Below are positions 15,274-23,817 of a stretch of 64,000 nt of DNA, piece by piece. Numbering within the stretch: position 1 is the stretch's first letter; every line of letters begins with the position of its first letter. Made by a program: the position numbers and the translations under genes. The DNA is from Methanocaldococcus infernus ME (GTDB taxonomy: Archaea; AGJL01; Methanococci; Methanococcales; Methanocaldococcaceae), in assembly GCF_000092305.1 (NCBI RefSeq), contig NC_014122.1, forward strand, positions 682,001 through 746,000, read 5' to 3'. Below the pieces are notes generated by a model. The model ran no database searches. It was not told the origin of the DNA and was given only the letters and a program-made list of their open reading frames with translations.

Positions 15274-18171
15274 ATGTCAGAGGTTGCAATGGAGTATTTA
15301 GATTTATTTATTTCTGAGGCTGAGGAGCATATACAAAATATTAATGAGTGTTTGCTGGAGCTTGAGAAGGATCCTAATAACCTTGAACTCATTAATCAAA
15401 TTTTTAGATCAGCCCATACTATAAAAGGAGCAGCAAGAACTGTAGGTTTAGCTCATGTTTCTGATCTAACTCACCATATGGAAGATATCTTAGACTATAT
15501 AAGAAATGGACAAATCCCAGTTACTGAGGAAATTATAGACCTTCTTTTTAAATGTATGGATGCTCTTGAACAAATTTTAGAGGAGGTTAAAGAGGGAATA
15601 GTTGAAACTGAGGTAGATGTTCAGTCAATTATTGAGGAAATAGAAAGGTTAAAAAAGAAATATTTGGAGGGTAAGGTAGAAGTTAAAGAAGAGAAGAAAG
15701 AGGAGAAGAAAGAGGAAGAGAAAAAAGAAGAGCCTAAAGAGGAGAAGAAGAAAGAGGAAAAAGTAGTTAAAAAAGTTATAAAAAAATTGATTGCTAAATT
15801 TAAGAATCCTAAGAGTAAGGTTAAGGTTAAGAAGGTAACTAAAGAGAAGATTGAGATTAGTGCTGAAGTCTATGATGAGGAGATAGATGAAAAGATAGAA
15901 ACCATAAAAAAATCAATAACTGTTTTTGAGTCTTTAGCTTCTGCCTTAAATGACAATACTTTAAAGGAATTTGTTGAGATTGTTAAAGACTATTTGAAAA
16001 AGATTGAAGAAAGAGATTTAACTGGAAAAATTAGAGAGGCTATAGATTATTTAACCTCAACCATTGAAAAGATAACTTCAGCCATTGAAGAAGGGAAGAG
16101 CTTAGAGGAAATTATAAACTTAGAAGAACTTAAAAATAAGTTAGAAGATTCCTTAAAGGAGGAAGAAGGAGGAGAAGTAAAAGAAATTGAGAAAATTGTT
16201 GAAGAAGAGATAGAGATAGATCATGAAATCTTTGATCTCTCTGAATATGCAGAATTGTTAAAAGAGAAGTTAGAGAGTGGCTATAAACTCTACCATATTA
16301 GAGTTAAAGTTGAAGATGCCTGTGAGTTAAAGTCTGCAAGGTTAGCTATAGTACTAACAAGGTTAAAGAATCTTGGAGAAATTGTAATTTCAAAACCCAC
16401 TGAGGGGGAACTTAAAGAGAAAAGTTTTGATGTGTTAGATGTTCTCTTTTTATCAGAGAAAGATGCTGAAGAAATTGAAAAAGAGTTAAGATTACCTGAA
16501 ATAGAATATGTTGCTGTTGTTCCTGTAGAGGTTGAGTTTGAAGAGGTTGAGGAAGTTATAGAGGAAAAAGTAACTGTTGAAAAAGAGGAAGAGGAAGAAG
16601 AAGTTTTAGATGAAGATGTTTATAAGGTTGAAGTTATTTTAGATGATGAATGCCTTCTAAGGGCTGTTAGGGCTTATATGGTTATTAAAGAGCTTCAGGA
16701 AATTGCTGAGATTGTTAAGACTAAGCCTCCACTTGAGGTTATCCAAGAGGGAACATTTAATGATTTAAGATTTACTATTTACCTAAAGCTTAAGGAAGGA
16801 TATGAAGAGGATGACATTAGGGAGAAGATAAAGAGCATCCCTGAAATTAAAGATGTAATCATTGAAAAACCTGGTGAAAAGGCAGAAACTAAGGAGGAGA
16901 AGAAAGAGGAGAAGAAGGAAGAAAAGGTAGAAGAGAAAAAAGAAGAGCCTAAAGAGGAGAAGAAGGAAGAAAAGCCTGTTCAAAAACAGCCTCCTAAGGC
17001 TCAGCCTAAGAAAGAGGAGAAGAAGAGTTCTCAAACAATTAGAATTAACATTGAAAAATTAGATAAATTAATGAACTTAGTAGGAGAGTTAGTTATTACA
17101 AGAGCTAATTTTGCCCAGATAGCCAATAAATACCAAATAAAAGAGCTCCAAAATGCAATAAATAGGCTAAGTATGCTTATTAATGAGTTGCAAGAAGAAG
17201 TTATGGCTATGAGAATGATGCCTGTTGCCTATGTCTTTAACAGATTCCCAAGGATGGTTAGGGATCTTGCTAAAGCCTTAGGGAAGGAAGTTGAGTTTAT
17301 CATGGAAGGTACTGATATTGAACTTGATAGAACTGTCTTAGATGAAATATTTGAGCCATTGGTTCACTTAATTAGGAATGCCCTTGATCATGGAATTGAG
17401 CCTCCTGAAGAGAGGGAAAAGTTAGGTAAGCCAAGAAAGGGTACTTTAAAGTTAATTGCTAAAAGAGAGAGGGATCATGTTATTATCATAGTTGAGGATG
17501 ATGGTAGAGGAATAGATCCTGAGAAAATCAAGAAAAAAGCTATTGAAAGGGGGTTAATTACTCCAGAAGAAGCTGAAAAGATGAGTGATCATGAAATTAT
17601 TAACCTAATATTCCTACCAGGATTCAGTACAGCTGAAAAGGTTTCAGATGTTTCTGGTAGAGGAGTAGGAATGGATGTTGTTAAAACAAAGATTGAATCC
17701 TTAGGAGGTTCAGTTGTTGTCTACTCTGAAAAAGGAAAAGGGACAAGAGTGGTTTTAAAGCTGCCATTGACAATGGCTATTATTACAGCCTTGTTAATGA
17801 GCTTAGGAGATCAGATATATGCCATCCCTATAACAAGTGTCTTAGATGTTATTAGAATAAGACCTGAGGATATTAAGAATATTGAGGGAATGAAGGCTGT
17901 TCTCTACAGAGATGAGATTGTCCCAGTAATTAAGTTAAAAGATTTCTTAGGCATGTCCCACTTACCAGATAAGGAAGATGAGGATATTATTGTAGTAATA
18001 GTAGAGAGAAGTGATGGAAAACTTGGAGTTATTGTAGATGACGTTATAGGAAGAGATGATATAGTTGTTAAGTCATTAACTGGAATTCTTAAAAACATCC
18101 CAGGACTTGCTGGAGCTACAATACTTGGAGATGGTAGGGTAGCTTTAATATTAGACCTAAGTAATGCATAA
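15274..18171 (+). CDS. cheA: Chemotaxis histidine kinase CheA, enlarged with two P2 domains
   Basis: 965 residues, about 300 more than a standard CheA. The HPt domain carries phospho-acceptor H48 (FRSAHTIKGAART). A Lys/Glu linker (about 128-170) follows, then a helical stretch. Two tandem P2-like domains lie near 338-413 and 449-532 (YHIRVKVEDACELKSARLAI and YKVEVILDDECLLRAVRAYM). A second Lys/Glu/Pro linker runs about 538-585. The dimerisation helices (KLDKLMNLVGELVITRANF), the ATPase with N box HLIRNALDHGIEPPEER, G1 DDGRGIDPEKI and G2 GRGVGMDVVK, and a C-terminal CheW-like domain complete it. It phosphorylates CheY and CheB in response to receptors. The extra P2 domain may bind more than one receiver protein. 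Confidence 0.95.
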   Translation: MSEVAMEYLDLFISEAEEHIQNINECLLELEKDPNNLELINQIFRSAHTIKGAARTVGLAHVSDLTHHMEDILDYIRNGQIPVTEEIIDLLFKCMDALEQILEEVKEGIVETEVDVQSIIEEIERLKKKYLEGKVEVKEEKKEEKKEEEKKEEPKEEKKKEEKVVKKVIKKLIAKFKNPKSKVKVKKVTKEKIEISAEVYDEEIDEKIETIKKSITVFESLASALNDNTLKEFVEIVKDYLKKIEERDLTGKIREAIDYLTSTIEKITSAIEEGKSLEEIINLEELKNKLEDSLKEEEGGEVKEIEKIVEEEIEIDHEIFDLSEYAELLKEKLESGYKLYHIRVKVEDACELKSARLAIVLTRLKNLGEIVISKPTEGELKEKSFDVLDVLFLSEKDAEEIEKELRLPEIEYVAVVPVEVEFEEVEEVIEEKVTVEKEEEEEEVLDEDVYKVEVILDDECLLRAVRAYMVIKELQEIAEIVKTKPPLEVIQEGTFNDLRFTIYLKLKEGYEEDDIREKIKSIPEIKDVIIEKPGEKAETKEEKKEEKKEEKVEEKKEEPKEEKKEEKPVQKQPPKAQPKKEEKKSSQTIRINIEKLDKLMNLVGELVITRANFAQIANKYQIKELQNAINRLSMLINELQEEVMAMRMMPVAYVFNRFPRMVRDLAKALGKEVEFIMEGTDIELDRTVLDEIFEPLVHLIRNALDHGIEPPEEREKLGKPRKGTLKLIAKRERDHVIIIVEDDGRGIDPEKIKKKAIERGLITPEEAEKMSDHEIINLIFLPGFSTAEKVSDVSGRGVGMDVVKTKIESLGGSVVVYSEKGKGTRVVLKLPLTMAIITALLMSLGDQIYAIPITSVLDVIRIRPEDIKNIEGMKAVLYRDEIVPVIKLKDFLGMSHLPDKEDEDIIVVIVERSDGKLGVIVDDVIGRDDIVVKSLTGILKNIPGLAGATILGDGRVALILDLSNA

Positions 18172-18184
18172 AAAAAAGAAAAAT

Positions 18185-18373
18185 TTATTCTAAAACCTCT
18201 ATTATTTTAGCCATTATTTTCCCTTTTCCTCCTCTTGGCTCAGCTAAAACCTTTCCACAGGCTAAGCACTTAACAATAGTTGCAGGCCTATCAAAGATGA
18301 TCTGTTCATTGTTACACTCAGGACACTGAACCTTTAAAAACTTAGATCTTGGTTTTGGGATTATATCTTCCAA
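18185..18373 (-). CDS. rps27e: 30S ribosomal protein S27e
   Basis: A 62-residue zinc-ribbon ribosomal protein with VQCPECNNEQIIF and VKCLACGKVLAEP, the two CxxC knuckles of S27e, followed by the GGKGKIMAKIIEVLE tail. The start is TTG at 18373: GAGGTGA lies at normal spacing upstream and no ATG or GTG is in frame there. It is the last gene of the run pcna-gins51-rpl44e-rps27e on the minus strand, 21 bases after rpl44e. The cheA stop is only 13 bases away on the other strand. Confidence 0.93.
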   Translation of the reverse strand: MEDIIPKPRSKFLKVQCPECNNEQIIFDRPATIVKCLACGKVLAEPRGGKGKIMAKIIEVLE

Positions 18374-18394
18374 AGATTCTCACCTCACAAAAAA

Positions 18395-18682
18395 TTATTT
18401 TTCTACAAACTCAAACCTTCCTGATCTAAAGCATCCACTTGCCTTAGTATGCATCTTTCCACAGACTGTACATTTAAATCTTAAGTCTATTTTCTTCACT
18501 GGCTTACTTCTCCCCTCTGGCTTAGGTCTTGGGAAACCTCCATAACCAGCTGTTACCCTTCTGAACTGTCTTTGACCCCAGGTTAACTCACTTGGCTTCC
18601 CTTTCTTAGCCTTCTCAACTGTATGTATAGTATGTTTCTTACAGTATGGACAGTATCTCCTAACCTTCTTAGGAAACTTCAT
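18395..18682 (-). CDS. rpl44e: 50S ribosomal protein L44e
   Basis: A 95-residue basic ribosomal protein of the archaeal/eukaryotic L44e (L42/L36a) family. It begins [20 protein letters not shown] and has the [18 protein letters not shown] core and the second knuckle [20 protein letters not shown]. The four cysteines bind zinc. Its ATG overlaps the TGA of gins51 (ATGA), with AAGGTGG in the gins51 tail acting as ribosome-binding site, so the two are translationally coupled. Confidence 0.96.
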   Translation of the reverse strand: MKFPKKVRRYCPYCKKHTIHTVEKAKKGKPSELTWGQRQFRRVTAGYGGFPRPKPEGRSKPVKKIDLRFKCTVCGKMHTKASGCFRSGRFEFVEK

Positions 18683-19134
18683 GGTTCCACCTTAAACCTC
18701 TTAACTATTGAGTGTTTTTCTAAAATCTTAGCTATTTTTTCATCAATTGATAAAATATCATTTTTTTCTAAGTTATATATTCTCTTACCATCAGTAAAAG
18801 AAGGGAAATTTAAAAGAACTCTCACAAGTTCAATATTGTTTAAAGTATATATATCTTTTGGTTCCTCCTTTTTCTCTTCTTCATGGATTTTTTCAATACT
18901 TTCCAAAATTTTAACTTCTTCTTCAACTAAATTATCCCTATCTCCATAAAAAGCTTTGTAAAGCCTTAACTTTCTAAGCTCCCTATAAAAATATAAAGCC
19001 CTCTCCTTCTCTTCTCCCTGGAGAGTTTTAACATAGTCCCTAACTTCCTCATAAAAATTATTCTCTAACTCTAATAGCTTATCTTCTTTAATTTCCATTA
19101 TAAAGGCTTTAACTAATTTCTCATACATAGCCAT
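18679..19134 (-). CDS. gins51: GINS complex subunit Gins51
   Basis: A 151-residue mostly helical protein in the position where M. jannaschii carries its Gins51 (GINS15) gene, directly after pcna. GINS joins MCM and the GAN/RecJ-like protein in the archaeal replicative CMG-like helicase. The A domain is helical ([20 protein letters not shown]), and the C-terminal beta-rich B domain is [19 protein letters not shown] followed by [14 protein letters not shown]. The start ATG overlaps the pcna stop (TAATG). GAGGAATA in the end of pcna serves as ribosome-binding site. Identification rests on length, pattern and gene order. Confidence 0.85.
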   Translation of the reverse strand: MAMYEKLVKAFIMEIKEDKLLELENNFYEEVRDYVKTLQGEEKERALYFYRELRKLRLYKAFYGDRDNLVEEEVKILESIEKIHEEEKKEEPKDIYTLNNIELVRVLLNFPSFTDGKRIYNLEKNDILSIDEKIAKILEKHSIVKRFKVEP

Positions 19135-19877
19135 TATTCCTCTATTCTTGGTGCTAATAGGAACATCAATTCACATCCAGCTAAGCTATACTCCATCTTT
19201 AGAGGCATGTCATTACCAAGGTAGAGCTTTACTATATCCCCTTTACTCACTCCTTTAACCATATCTAACAAGTATTCTAAGTTAAAGGCACTCTTAACCT
19301 CTTCCTCTCCCTCTATGCTTATGATAGCATCATCTTCAGAGGAAAACTCAGCTGTGAAGTCATTTAAGTCTCCCTTAGCCTCTATCTTAAACTCATATGG
19401 GGAGGCTCTCATGATAACATGGTCTGAGATGAGATCAGCATCTTTCAAAGCCTCTTTTAGGGCATCTCCTTTAATGGTTATTACATTATGATACTCAAGC
19501 TCTGGCACTTTTGTAGTGGCTCCAGAGAGATCTAATAGGGATAAGGAGAATTTCCTCTTCCCTTGGTTTTCAAAGATTACATTTAGCCTATTCCTCTCCT
19601 CATCAAGCTCTAAAATTAGCTTATCCTTAGCCTTGGCTCTATTCATGATCTTCTTGAATGCCTCTAACTCTATCCCTATCTCATGCTCATCAGCTTGATA
19701 GTCTTCAAAGGCTATCCTTGGGATGTTTAATGAGAGGAGAGCTACATGGCTGGGATCCATTGCTGCTGCTCTAACTCCTTCCTCATTAACCTGTAAGCAG
19801 ATCTCATCTAACAGAGTAGCCATAGTATCTACAACTTTCTTAAACTCCTTGGCACTTTCTAACTTTGCCTTGAACAT
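19134..19877 (-). CDS. pcna: DNA sliding clamp PCNA
   Basis: 247 residues from the ATG at 19877 ([20 protein letters not shown]). An in-frame TTG at 19889 would add four residues but would consume the GGGGAT ribosome-binding site. PCNA forms a homotrimeric ring that tethers polymerase, ligase and FEN1. Recognisable parts are [19 protein letters not shown], the long connector segment, and the C-terminal [20 protein letters not shown]. It heads the operon pcna-gins51-rpl44e-rps27e. A C/D box sRNA lies 28 bases upstream of the ATG on the same strand, so it would be in the operon's leader if they share a promoter. Confidence 0.97.
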   Translation of the reverse strand: MFKAKLESAKEFKKVVDTMATLLDEICLQVNEEGVRAAAMDPSHVALLSLNIPRIAFEDYQADEHEIGIELEAFKKIMNRAKAKDKLILELDEERNRLNVIFENQGKRKFSLSLLDLSGATTKVPELEYHNVITIKGDALKEALKDADLISDHVIMRASPYEFKIEAKGDLNDFTAEFSSEDDAIISIEGEEEVKSAFNLEYLLDMVKGVSKGDIVKLYLGNDMPLKMEYSLAGCELMFLLAPRIEE

Positions 19878-19904
19878 GGTTATCCCCAAAATTTATTTAT
19901 TTTT

Positions 19905-19961
19905 GGCTCAGATCGGGTAAGTTTCATCATCAAGTCAGATAACCCTCTTCTCATCATTGCC
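19905..19961 (-). ncRNA. C/D box guide RNA upstream of pcna
   Basis: On the minus strand the order is GGC, box C ATGATGA (19957-19951), a 12-base guide GAAGAGGGTTAT, box D' CTGA (19938-19935), four bases, box C' ATGATGA (19930-19924), a 12-base guide AACTTACCCGAT, box D CTGA (19911-19908), GCC. The terminal GGC/GCC stem, two exact 12-base guides and short D'-C' spacer are the archaeal standard. The D guide is complementary to ATCGGGTAAGTT; TCGGGTAAGTT is a conserved segment of 23S rRNA (large-subunit domain IV, from memory). The N+5 rule puts the 2'-O-methyl on the second G of GGG. The D' target is not identified. Confidence 0.92.
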
Positions 19962-19983
19962 CTATTTTTATATGATAAAATGA

Positions 19984-19992
19984 TATTTAAAT
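19984..19992. promoter_or_regulatory. Palindromic TATA element between pcna leader and dnaG
   Basis: TATTTAAAT contains the palindrome ATTTAAAT centred at about 19988. About 26 bases leftward is the 5' end of the C/D sRNA (19961), and about 26 bases rightward would start a short dnaG leader (ATG at 20033). One symmetric element could therefore serve both directions. This is inferred from spacing only. Confidence 0.4.
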
Positions 19993-20032
19993 TATTTTGT
20001 AGCTTTGATAATTTTAAGTTGATGGTGATCAC

Positions 20033-21142
20033 ATGGATTTAGGGACAGCTAAGTATATTATTCATGCTGAACTTATAGCTGATGGCTATATTGAAAAGAA
20101 TGATATCATTGGAGCAATATTTGGACAGACAGAAGGGTTATTAGGAGATGAGTTAGACTTAAGAGAATTACAAAAAAGTGGAAGGATTGGAAGGATAGAT
20201 GTTGAGCTAACCAACATTAATGGGAAGTCAATAGCTAAAATATCTATTCCCTCAAGTTTAGATAGGGTTGAAACCTCTCTAATAGCTGCTGCCTTAGAAA
20301 CAGTTGATAAGGTTGGACCATGTAATGCCAAAATAAAAATTATTGATATTGAAGACATAAGGAAGAGAAAGAGGAAGTATATAGTTGAGAGGGCTAAAGA
20401 GATCTTGTCTGAGATGATGGAAGATATTGACATAAATGCTATAATTGAGGAGATAAGGAATAGTGTCAGAGCTAAGGAAATTGTTGAGTATGGTGAGGAC
20501 AAACTTCCAGCTGGTCCAAATGTTGATAAGGATGAGGAAATTATCATAGTTGAGGGAAAGGCTGATGTCTTAAACCTTCTTAAGTATGGAATAAAGAATG
20601 CTATAGCAGTTAATGGCTCTTCAGTGCCTAAAACTATTATAGATCTCTGTAAGAAGAAAATAGTTACAGTCTTTACAGATGGAGATAGAGGGGGAGAGCT
20701 TATATTAAAAGAGCTTTTACAAACCTGTGATATTGACTATGTAGCAAGGGCTCCAAATGGGAGGGAGGTTGAAGAGCTAACCAAGAAAGAGATAATAAAG
20801 TGCTTAAGAAATAGAATTCCTTCCTACCACTACATAATAAAGGAGGAAGTGAAAGAACCTAAAAAGATAAATAAGTTCTCTAACTATTATGAGAAGTACC
20901 TTAAGCTAAATGAGGGAGAACTCTTAGTTATTGGAGATGAAGAAAAGCTTATGAAGTTAGAAGAGTATTTAAAAGAGCCTTGTGAAGCTGAGGCTTTGAT
21001 AGTTAAGGGAGATATAACACAGAGCTTAGTTGATGCAAGCTATGACAAGGTTAAATTTATTTTTGGAAAAAGTATTAAGGTGGCTAAAAAACCTTTAAAC
21101 CTCTCTCTCATCCCTTTTGGTGGTTTAGATGAACAAAGATGA
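20033..21142 (+). CDS. dnaG: DnaG-type primase (archaeal, exosome-associated)
   Basis: 369 residues, somewhat shorter than the ~400-residue M. jannaschii protein. The N-terminal domain begins DLGTAKYIIHAELIADGYIE with the GAIFGQTEGLLGDELDLREL segment typical of archaeal DnaG. The Toprim domain has EEIIIVEGKADVLNLLKYG with catalytic Glu, and VTVFTDGDRGGELI with the DxD motif. Archaeal DnaG can make short primers and is also a stable subunit of the RNA exosome that helps recognise A-rich tails. GGTGATCAC before the ATG gives good spacing. UPF0058 starts 14 bases before its stop and hisG follows. Confidence 0.95.
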   Translation: MDLGTAKYIIHAELIADGYIEKNDIIGAIFGQTEGLLGDELDLRELQKSGRIGRIDVELTNINGKSIAKISIPSSLDRVETSLIAAALETVDKVGPCNAKIKIIDIEDIRKRKRKYIVERAKEILSEMMEDIDINAIIEEIRNSVRAKEIVEYGEDKLPAGPNVDKDEEIIIVEGKADVLNLLKYGIKNAIAVNGSSVPKTIIDLCKKKIVTVFTDGDRGGELILKELLQTCDIDYVARAPNGREVEELTKKEIIKCLRNRIPSYHYIIKEEVKEPKKINKFSNYYEKYLKLNEGELLVIGDEEKLMKLEEYLKEPCEAEALIVKGDITQSLVDASYDKVKFIFGKSIKVAKKPLNLSLIPFGGLDEQR

Positions 21143-21425
21143 GCTGATACAATTACATCAGCTACTAATTTACATAAGAAAATACATTCAAAAAAAATAT
21201 AATGTGAGTGATGAAAAATTTGAGGAATATGACAATTTACACATCTATCCACATCATATACACAAAACAAAGATAGAGCATATATATGCTATCTTTATTT
21301 TGTCCTCAATTATCTCAAGGATATTATCTGAGCATGAGAAAGTTCCTAAGAGTATATCCAACTTACTAATGAACTGTAGCCTAAAAATTAGCAAGGAGAT
21401 AACAAGAAAGAGGAGGATGAGATGA
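21129..21425 (+). CDS. UPF0058 family protein
   Basis: A 98-residue small helical protein of the archaeal UPF0058 family, recognised from [20 protein letters not shown] and [20 protein letters not shown] and from its place between dnaG and hisG, the same order as in M. jannaschii. It starts inside the end of dnaG (14-base overlap) and ends by overlapping the hisG start by four bases, so translation of all three is coupled. Function is unknown; tight linkage to DnaG hints at nucleic-acid metabolism, but this is weak. Confidence 0.85.
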   Translation: MNKDELIQLHQLLIYIRKYIQKKYNVSDEKFEEYDNLHIYPHHIHKTKIEHIYAIFILSSIISRILSEHEKVPKSISNLLMNCSLKISKEITRKRRMR

Positions 21426-22288
21426 TACTATTTGCCCTACCAAATAAAGGAAGAATCTCTGAGCCAGTAATGAAAATCTTGGAAAAGGCTGGGTTAAAGA
21501 TAACGGCCCAAGGAAGAAGTTTGTTTGCCAACACTGTTGATAAGGATGTAAAAATTATGTTTGCCAGGGCTAAGGACATTCCTGAATTTGTAGCTGATGG
21601 TGTAGCTGATATAGGGATCACTGGCTATGACTTAGTCTTAGAGAGAGGAGTTGAAGATAAGGTAGATTTTCTATTAGACTTTAACTTTGGATTTGCAAGA
21701 TTAGTTTTAGCTGCTCCAGAGAACTCTGAGATAAAGAGCTTAGAAGATATTAAAGATGGAGTTAGGGTAGCTACAGAGTTTCCAAACCTAACAAGGAAGT
21801 TTTTTGAGAAGCTTGGGAAGAGAGTTGAGATTATAGAGCTAAGTGGAGCCACTGAGATAGCTCCATTTATTGGAGTAGCTGATATAATATCAGATTTAAC
21901 ATCAACAGGAACAACTTTAAGGTTAAATAAGCTTAGAGAGATAGCTGAGATAGTTAGGAGTACAACAAGATTAATAGGGAACAAGGAGAGCTTAAAAGAT
22001 GAAAGGAAAAGGAGGAAAATAGAGCAGTTAGTTTTAGCTATAAAAAGTGCTTTATTTGCTGAAACTAAGAAGTTAATAATGATGAATGCTCCAAAGGATA
22101 AGGTTGAGGAGATAAAGAAACTAATCCCTGGGATGTGTGGGCCTACTGTAGCTAAGGTTTTAAGTAATGATGAATATGTAGCTATCCATGCTGTGGTTAA
22201 TGAAGATGACATCTATAACTTAGTGCCAAAACTTCATGAGTTGGGAGCAAGAGACATTTTAATTGTGCCAATTGAGAGAATTCTTTAA
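21422..22288 (+). CDS. hisG: ATP phosphoribosyltransferase HisG (long form)
   Basis: 288 residues. It catalyses the first and feedback-controlled step of histidine synthesis, joining ATP and PRPP. The catalytic part has [51 protein letters not shown] and the PRPP loop [14 protein letters not shown]. The C-terminal ~75 residues ([20 protein letters not shown] onward) form the ACT-like regulatory domain that marks the long, HisZ-independent form inhibited by histidine. ATGA overlap with UPF0058 shows coupling. hisH lies 36 kb away with tbp, so the pathway genes are scattered as usual in this group. Confidence 0.95.
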   Translation: MILFALPNKGRISEPVMKILEKAGLKITAQGRSLFANTVDKDVKIMFARAKDIPEFVADGVADIGITGYDLVLERGVEDKVDFLLDFNFGFARLVLAAPENSEIKSLEDIKDGVRVATEFPNLTRKFFEKLGKRVEIIELSGATEIAPFIGVADIISDLTSTGTTLRLNKLREIAEIVRSTTRLIGNKESLKDERKRRKIEQLVLAIKSALFAETKKLIMMNAPKDKVEEIKKLIPGMCGPTVAKVLSNDEYVAIHAVVNEDDIYNLVPKLHELGARDILIVPIERIL

Positions 22289-22300
22289 TAGGGTTGTCTT

Positions 22301-23359
22301 ATGAATAAGGTTTATTTTGACTATGTTGATAGCTATGATAAACTAAACAATAAAATTTTAGACTTAATTTTTAAAGATATTGATGACAAGGAGTTAATTG
22401 TTGTCAAGCCAAATATTTTAAGGCCAAGTAAGCCAGAGAGTGGGGTAGTTACTCACTACAAATTTGTAGATTGGGTTCTAAAATATTTGAAAAAGGAATT
22501 CTCTGGGAAAATAGTAGTTGGAGAATCTTCTGGCTTCTCAACCAATAAGGCTTTTGAAGTCTCAAAAATAAAAGATGTCTGCTTAAAAAATGATGTTGAA
22601 TTTCTAAACTTTGAAAAGGATGAGCATGAGCTTTACAATATAGAGGGTTATAAAATAGCTCTACCAAAGACTGTTTTAGAGAGTGATCTAATTGTCAATT
22701 TGCCAAAGCTTAAAACTCATGTCTTAATGAAATATACTGGGGGAGTTAAAAACCTATATGGCTGTGTCCCTGGAGGTTTGAAGCCTAAGCTACATGGAGC
22801 CTTTCCAAAAGAGGAGGAGTTTGCAAGGCTGTTAATTGAACTTTATAAAATTATAGCTAAGGATAGGGAAATAATTAGTATTATGGATGGCATTGTTGGA
22901 ATGGAAGGAAATGGCCCATCTAATGGTAGGGTTAAGAAGGCTAATATAGTTATAGCCTCAGACAATCCAGTGGCATTGGATAAGTTTGCCTCTTACTATA
23001 TAGGTTATAAACCAGAGGAAATTTTAACTAATAATTTAATTGATATAAAATATAAGTTGTATCACTTAGATAGAGAGATTGATCTTAAAGATGTGAGAAG
23101 GGTTAAGTTCAAAAAGCCAGACACCATATTTTTAAATAAAGTTCTTCCATCTTTTATAGTTAGGCTAATCTTTAAATTCTTCACATTAAAGCCAGAGATT
23201 GATAAAAGAAGATGTGTTAAGTGTGGAATCTGTGAAAAAATTTGTCCAGTTAAGGCTATAAAAGATTTAAAAGTGGATAAGAAGAAGTGCATCTCTTGCT
23301 ATTGCTGTCATGAGCTGTGTAAGTACAATGCAATAAAACTTAAGAGAGGGATATTTTGA
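22301..23359 (+). CDS. DUF362 protein with two C-terminal 4Fe-4S motifs
   Basis: 352 residues. The N-terminal ~270 residues are a DUF362 domain: VVKPNILRPSKPESGVVTHY, VVGESSGFSTNKAFEVSKI, SDLIVNLPKLKTHVLMKYTG and IMDGIVGMEGNGPSNG. The C-terminus has two ferredoxin-type clusters, RRCVKCGICEKICPVKAI and KKCISCYCCHELCKYNAIKL. Such proteins are common in methanogens; some act in redox or cofactor assembly, but no activity is certain. It starts 12 bases after hisG with a weak ribosome-binding site, and the next gene begins within its last codons. Confidence 0.85.
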   Translation: MNKVYFDYVDSYDKLNNKILDLIFKDIDDKELIVVKPNILRPSKPESGVVTHYKFVDWVLKYLKKEFSGKIVVGESSGFSTNKAFEVSKIKDVCLKNDVEFLNFEKDEHELYNIEGYKIALPKTVLESDLIVNLPKLKTHVLMKYTGGVKNLYGCVPGGLKPKLHGAFPKEEEFARLLIELYKIIAKDREIISIMDGIVGMEGNGPSNGRVKKANIVIASDNPVALDKFASYYIGYKPEEILTNNLIDIKYKLYHLDREIDLKDVRRVKFKKPDTIFLNKVLPSFIVRLIFKFFTLKPEIDKRRCVKCGICEKICPVKAIKDLKVDKKKCISCYCCHELCKYNAIKLKRGIF

Positions 23360-23817
23360 AAAAAACCAAGGTTATAGTGCTTGCAGATAATGCTAAAACC
23401 TCTCCAAGTAGATTATTAAGATATATAGCTTCTTTAAAAATTCCTGGGATTATAGCAAAAGAAACCTGCTTTGGTGGCTATATAGAGGGGGAAGCTGAGT
23501 TAGTGGATGAGTTGGCTAAGAAAATTAGAGAGTTTGAGAGAAATAGAATATTCTGCAGAGATAGGGGTTATCCAATCTGGGATAAAAGAAGATGTAGAGC
23601 CTTCAGAGGAGGGGGACCAAGAGAAGGGTTCCATCAACTGGAAGCTGAGCAGAAGGTTTTAGATAAGATAGGCTTAGCTTTGGATAAGATTGATAAATAT
23701 GGAGTTATGCCAATGGATGAAGTTTTAAAAAAGGAGGAGAAGTTATTAAAGAAGGAAAAACCTTTAAGTGTTGAGAAGTTTAAGGAAATTGTGGAGAGGG
23801 CATTAAAGAATGTATAA
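23356..23817 (+). CDS. Methanogenesis marker protein (probably marker 6)
   Basis: A 153-residue soluble protein. The central block SPSRLLRYIASLKIPGIIAK, ETCFGGYIEGE, then RRCRAFRGGGPREGFHQLEA is a distinctive pattern I connect with a methanogenesis marker family of about this length; marker 6 is my best guess, marker 5 is possible. Members are restricted to methanogens and have no published activity that I can name. The start is TTG at 23356, overlapping the TGA of the preceding DUF362 gene, and the end overlaps the start of hjc by eight bases. This tight packing implies one transcript. Confidence 0.6.
   Translation: MKKTKVIVLADNAKTSPSRLLRYIASLKIPGIIAKETCFGGYIEGEAELVDELAKKIREFERNRIFCRDRGYPIWDKRRCRAFRGGGPREGFHQLEAEQKVLDKIGLALDKIDKYGVMPMDEVLKKEEKLLKKEKPLSVEKFKEIVERALKNV

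Noticed and set aside
22449-22667. Minus-strand small frame inside the DUF362 gene
   Set aside because: Composition and lack of a ribosome-binding site mark it as a shadow of the real gene.
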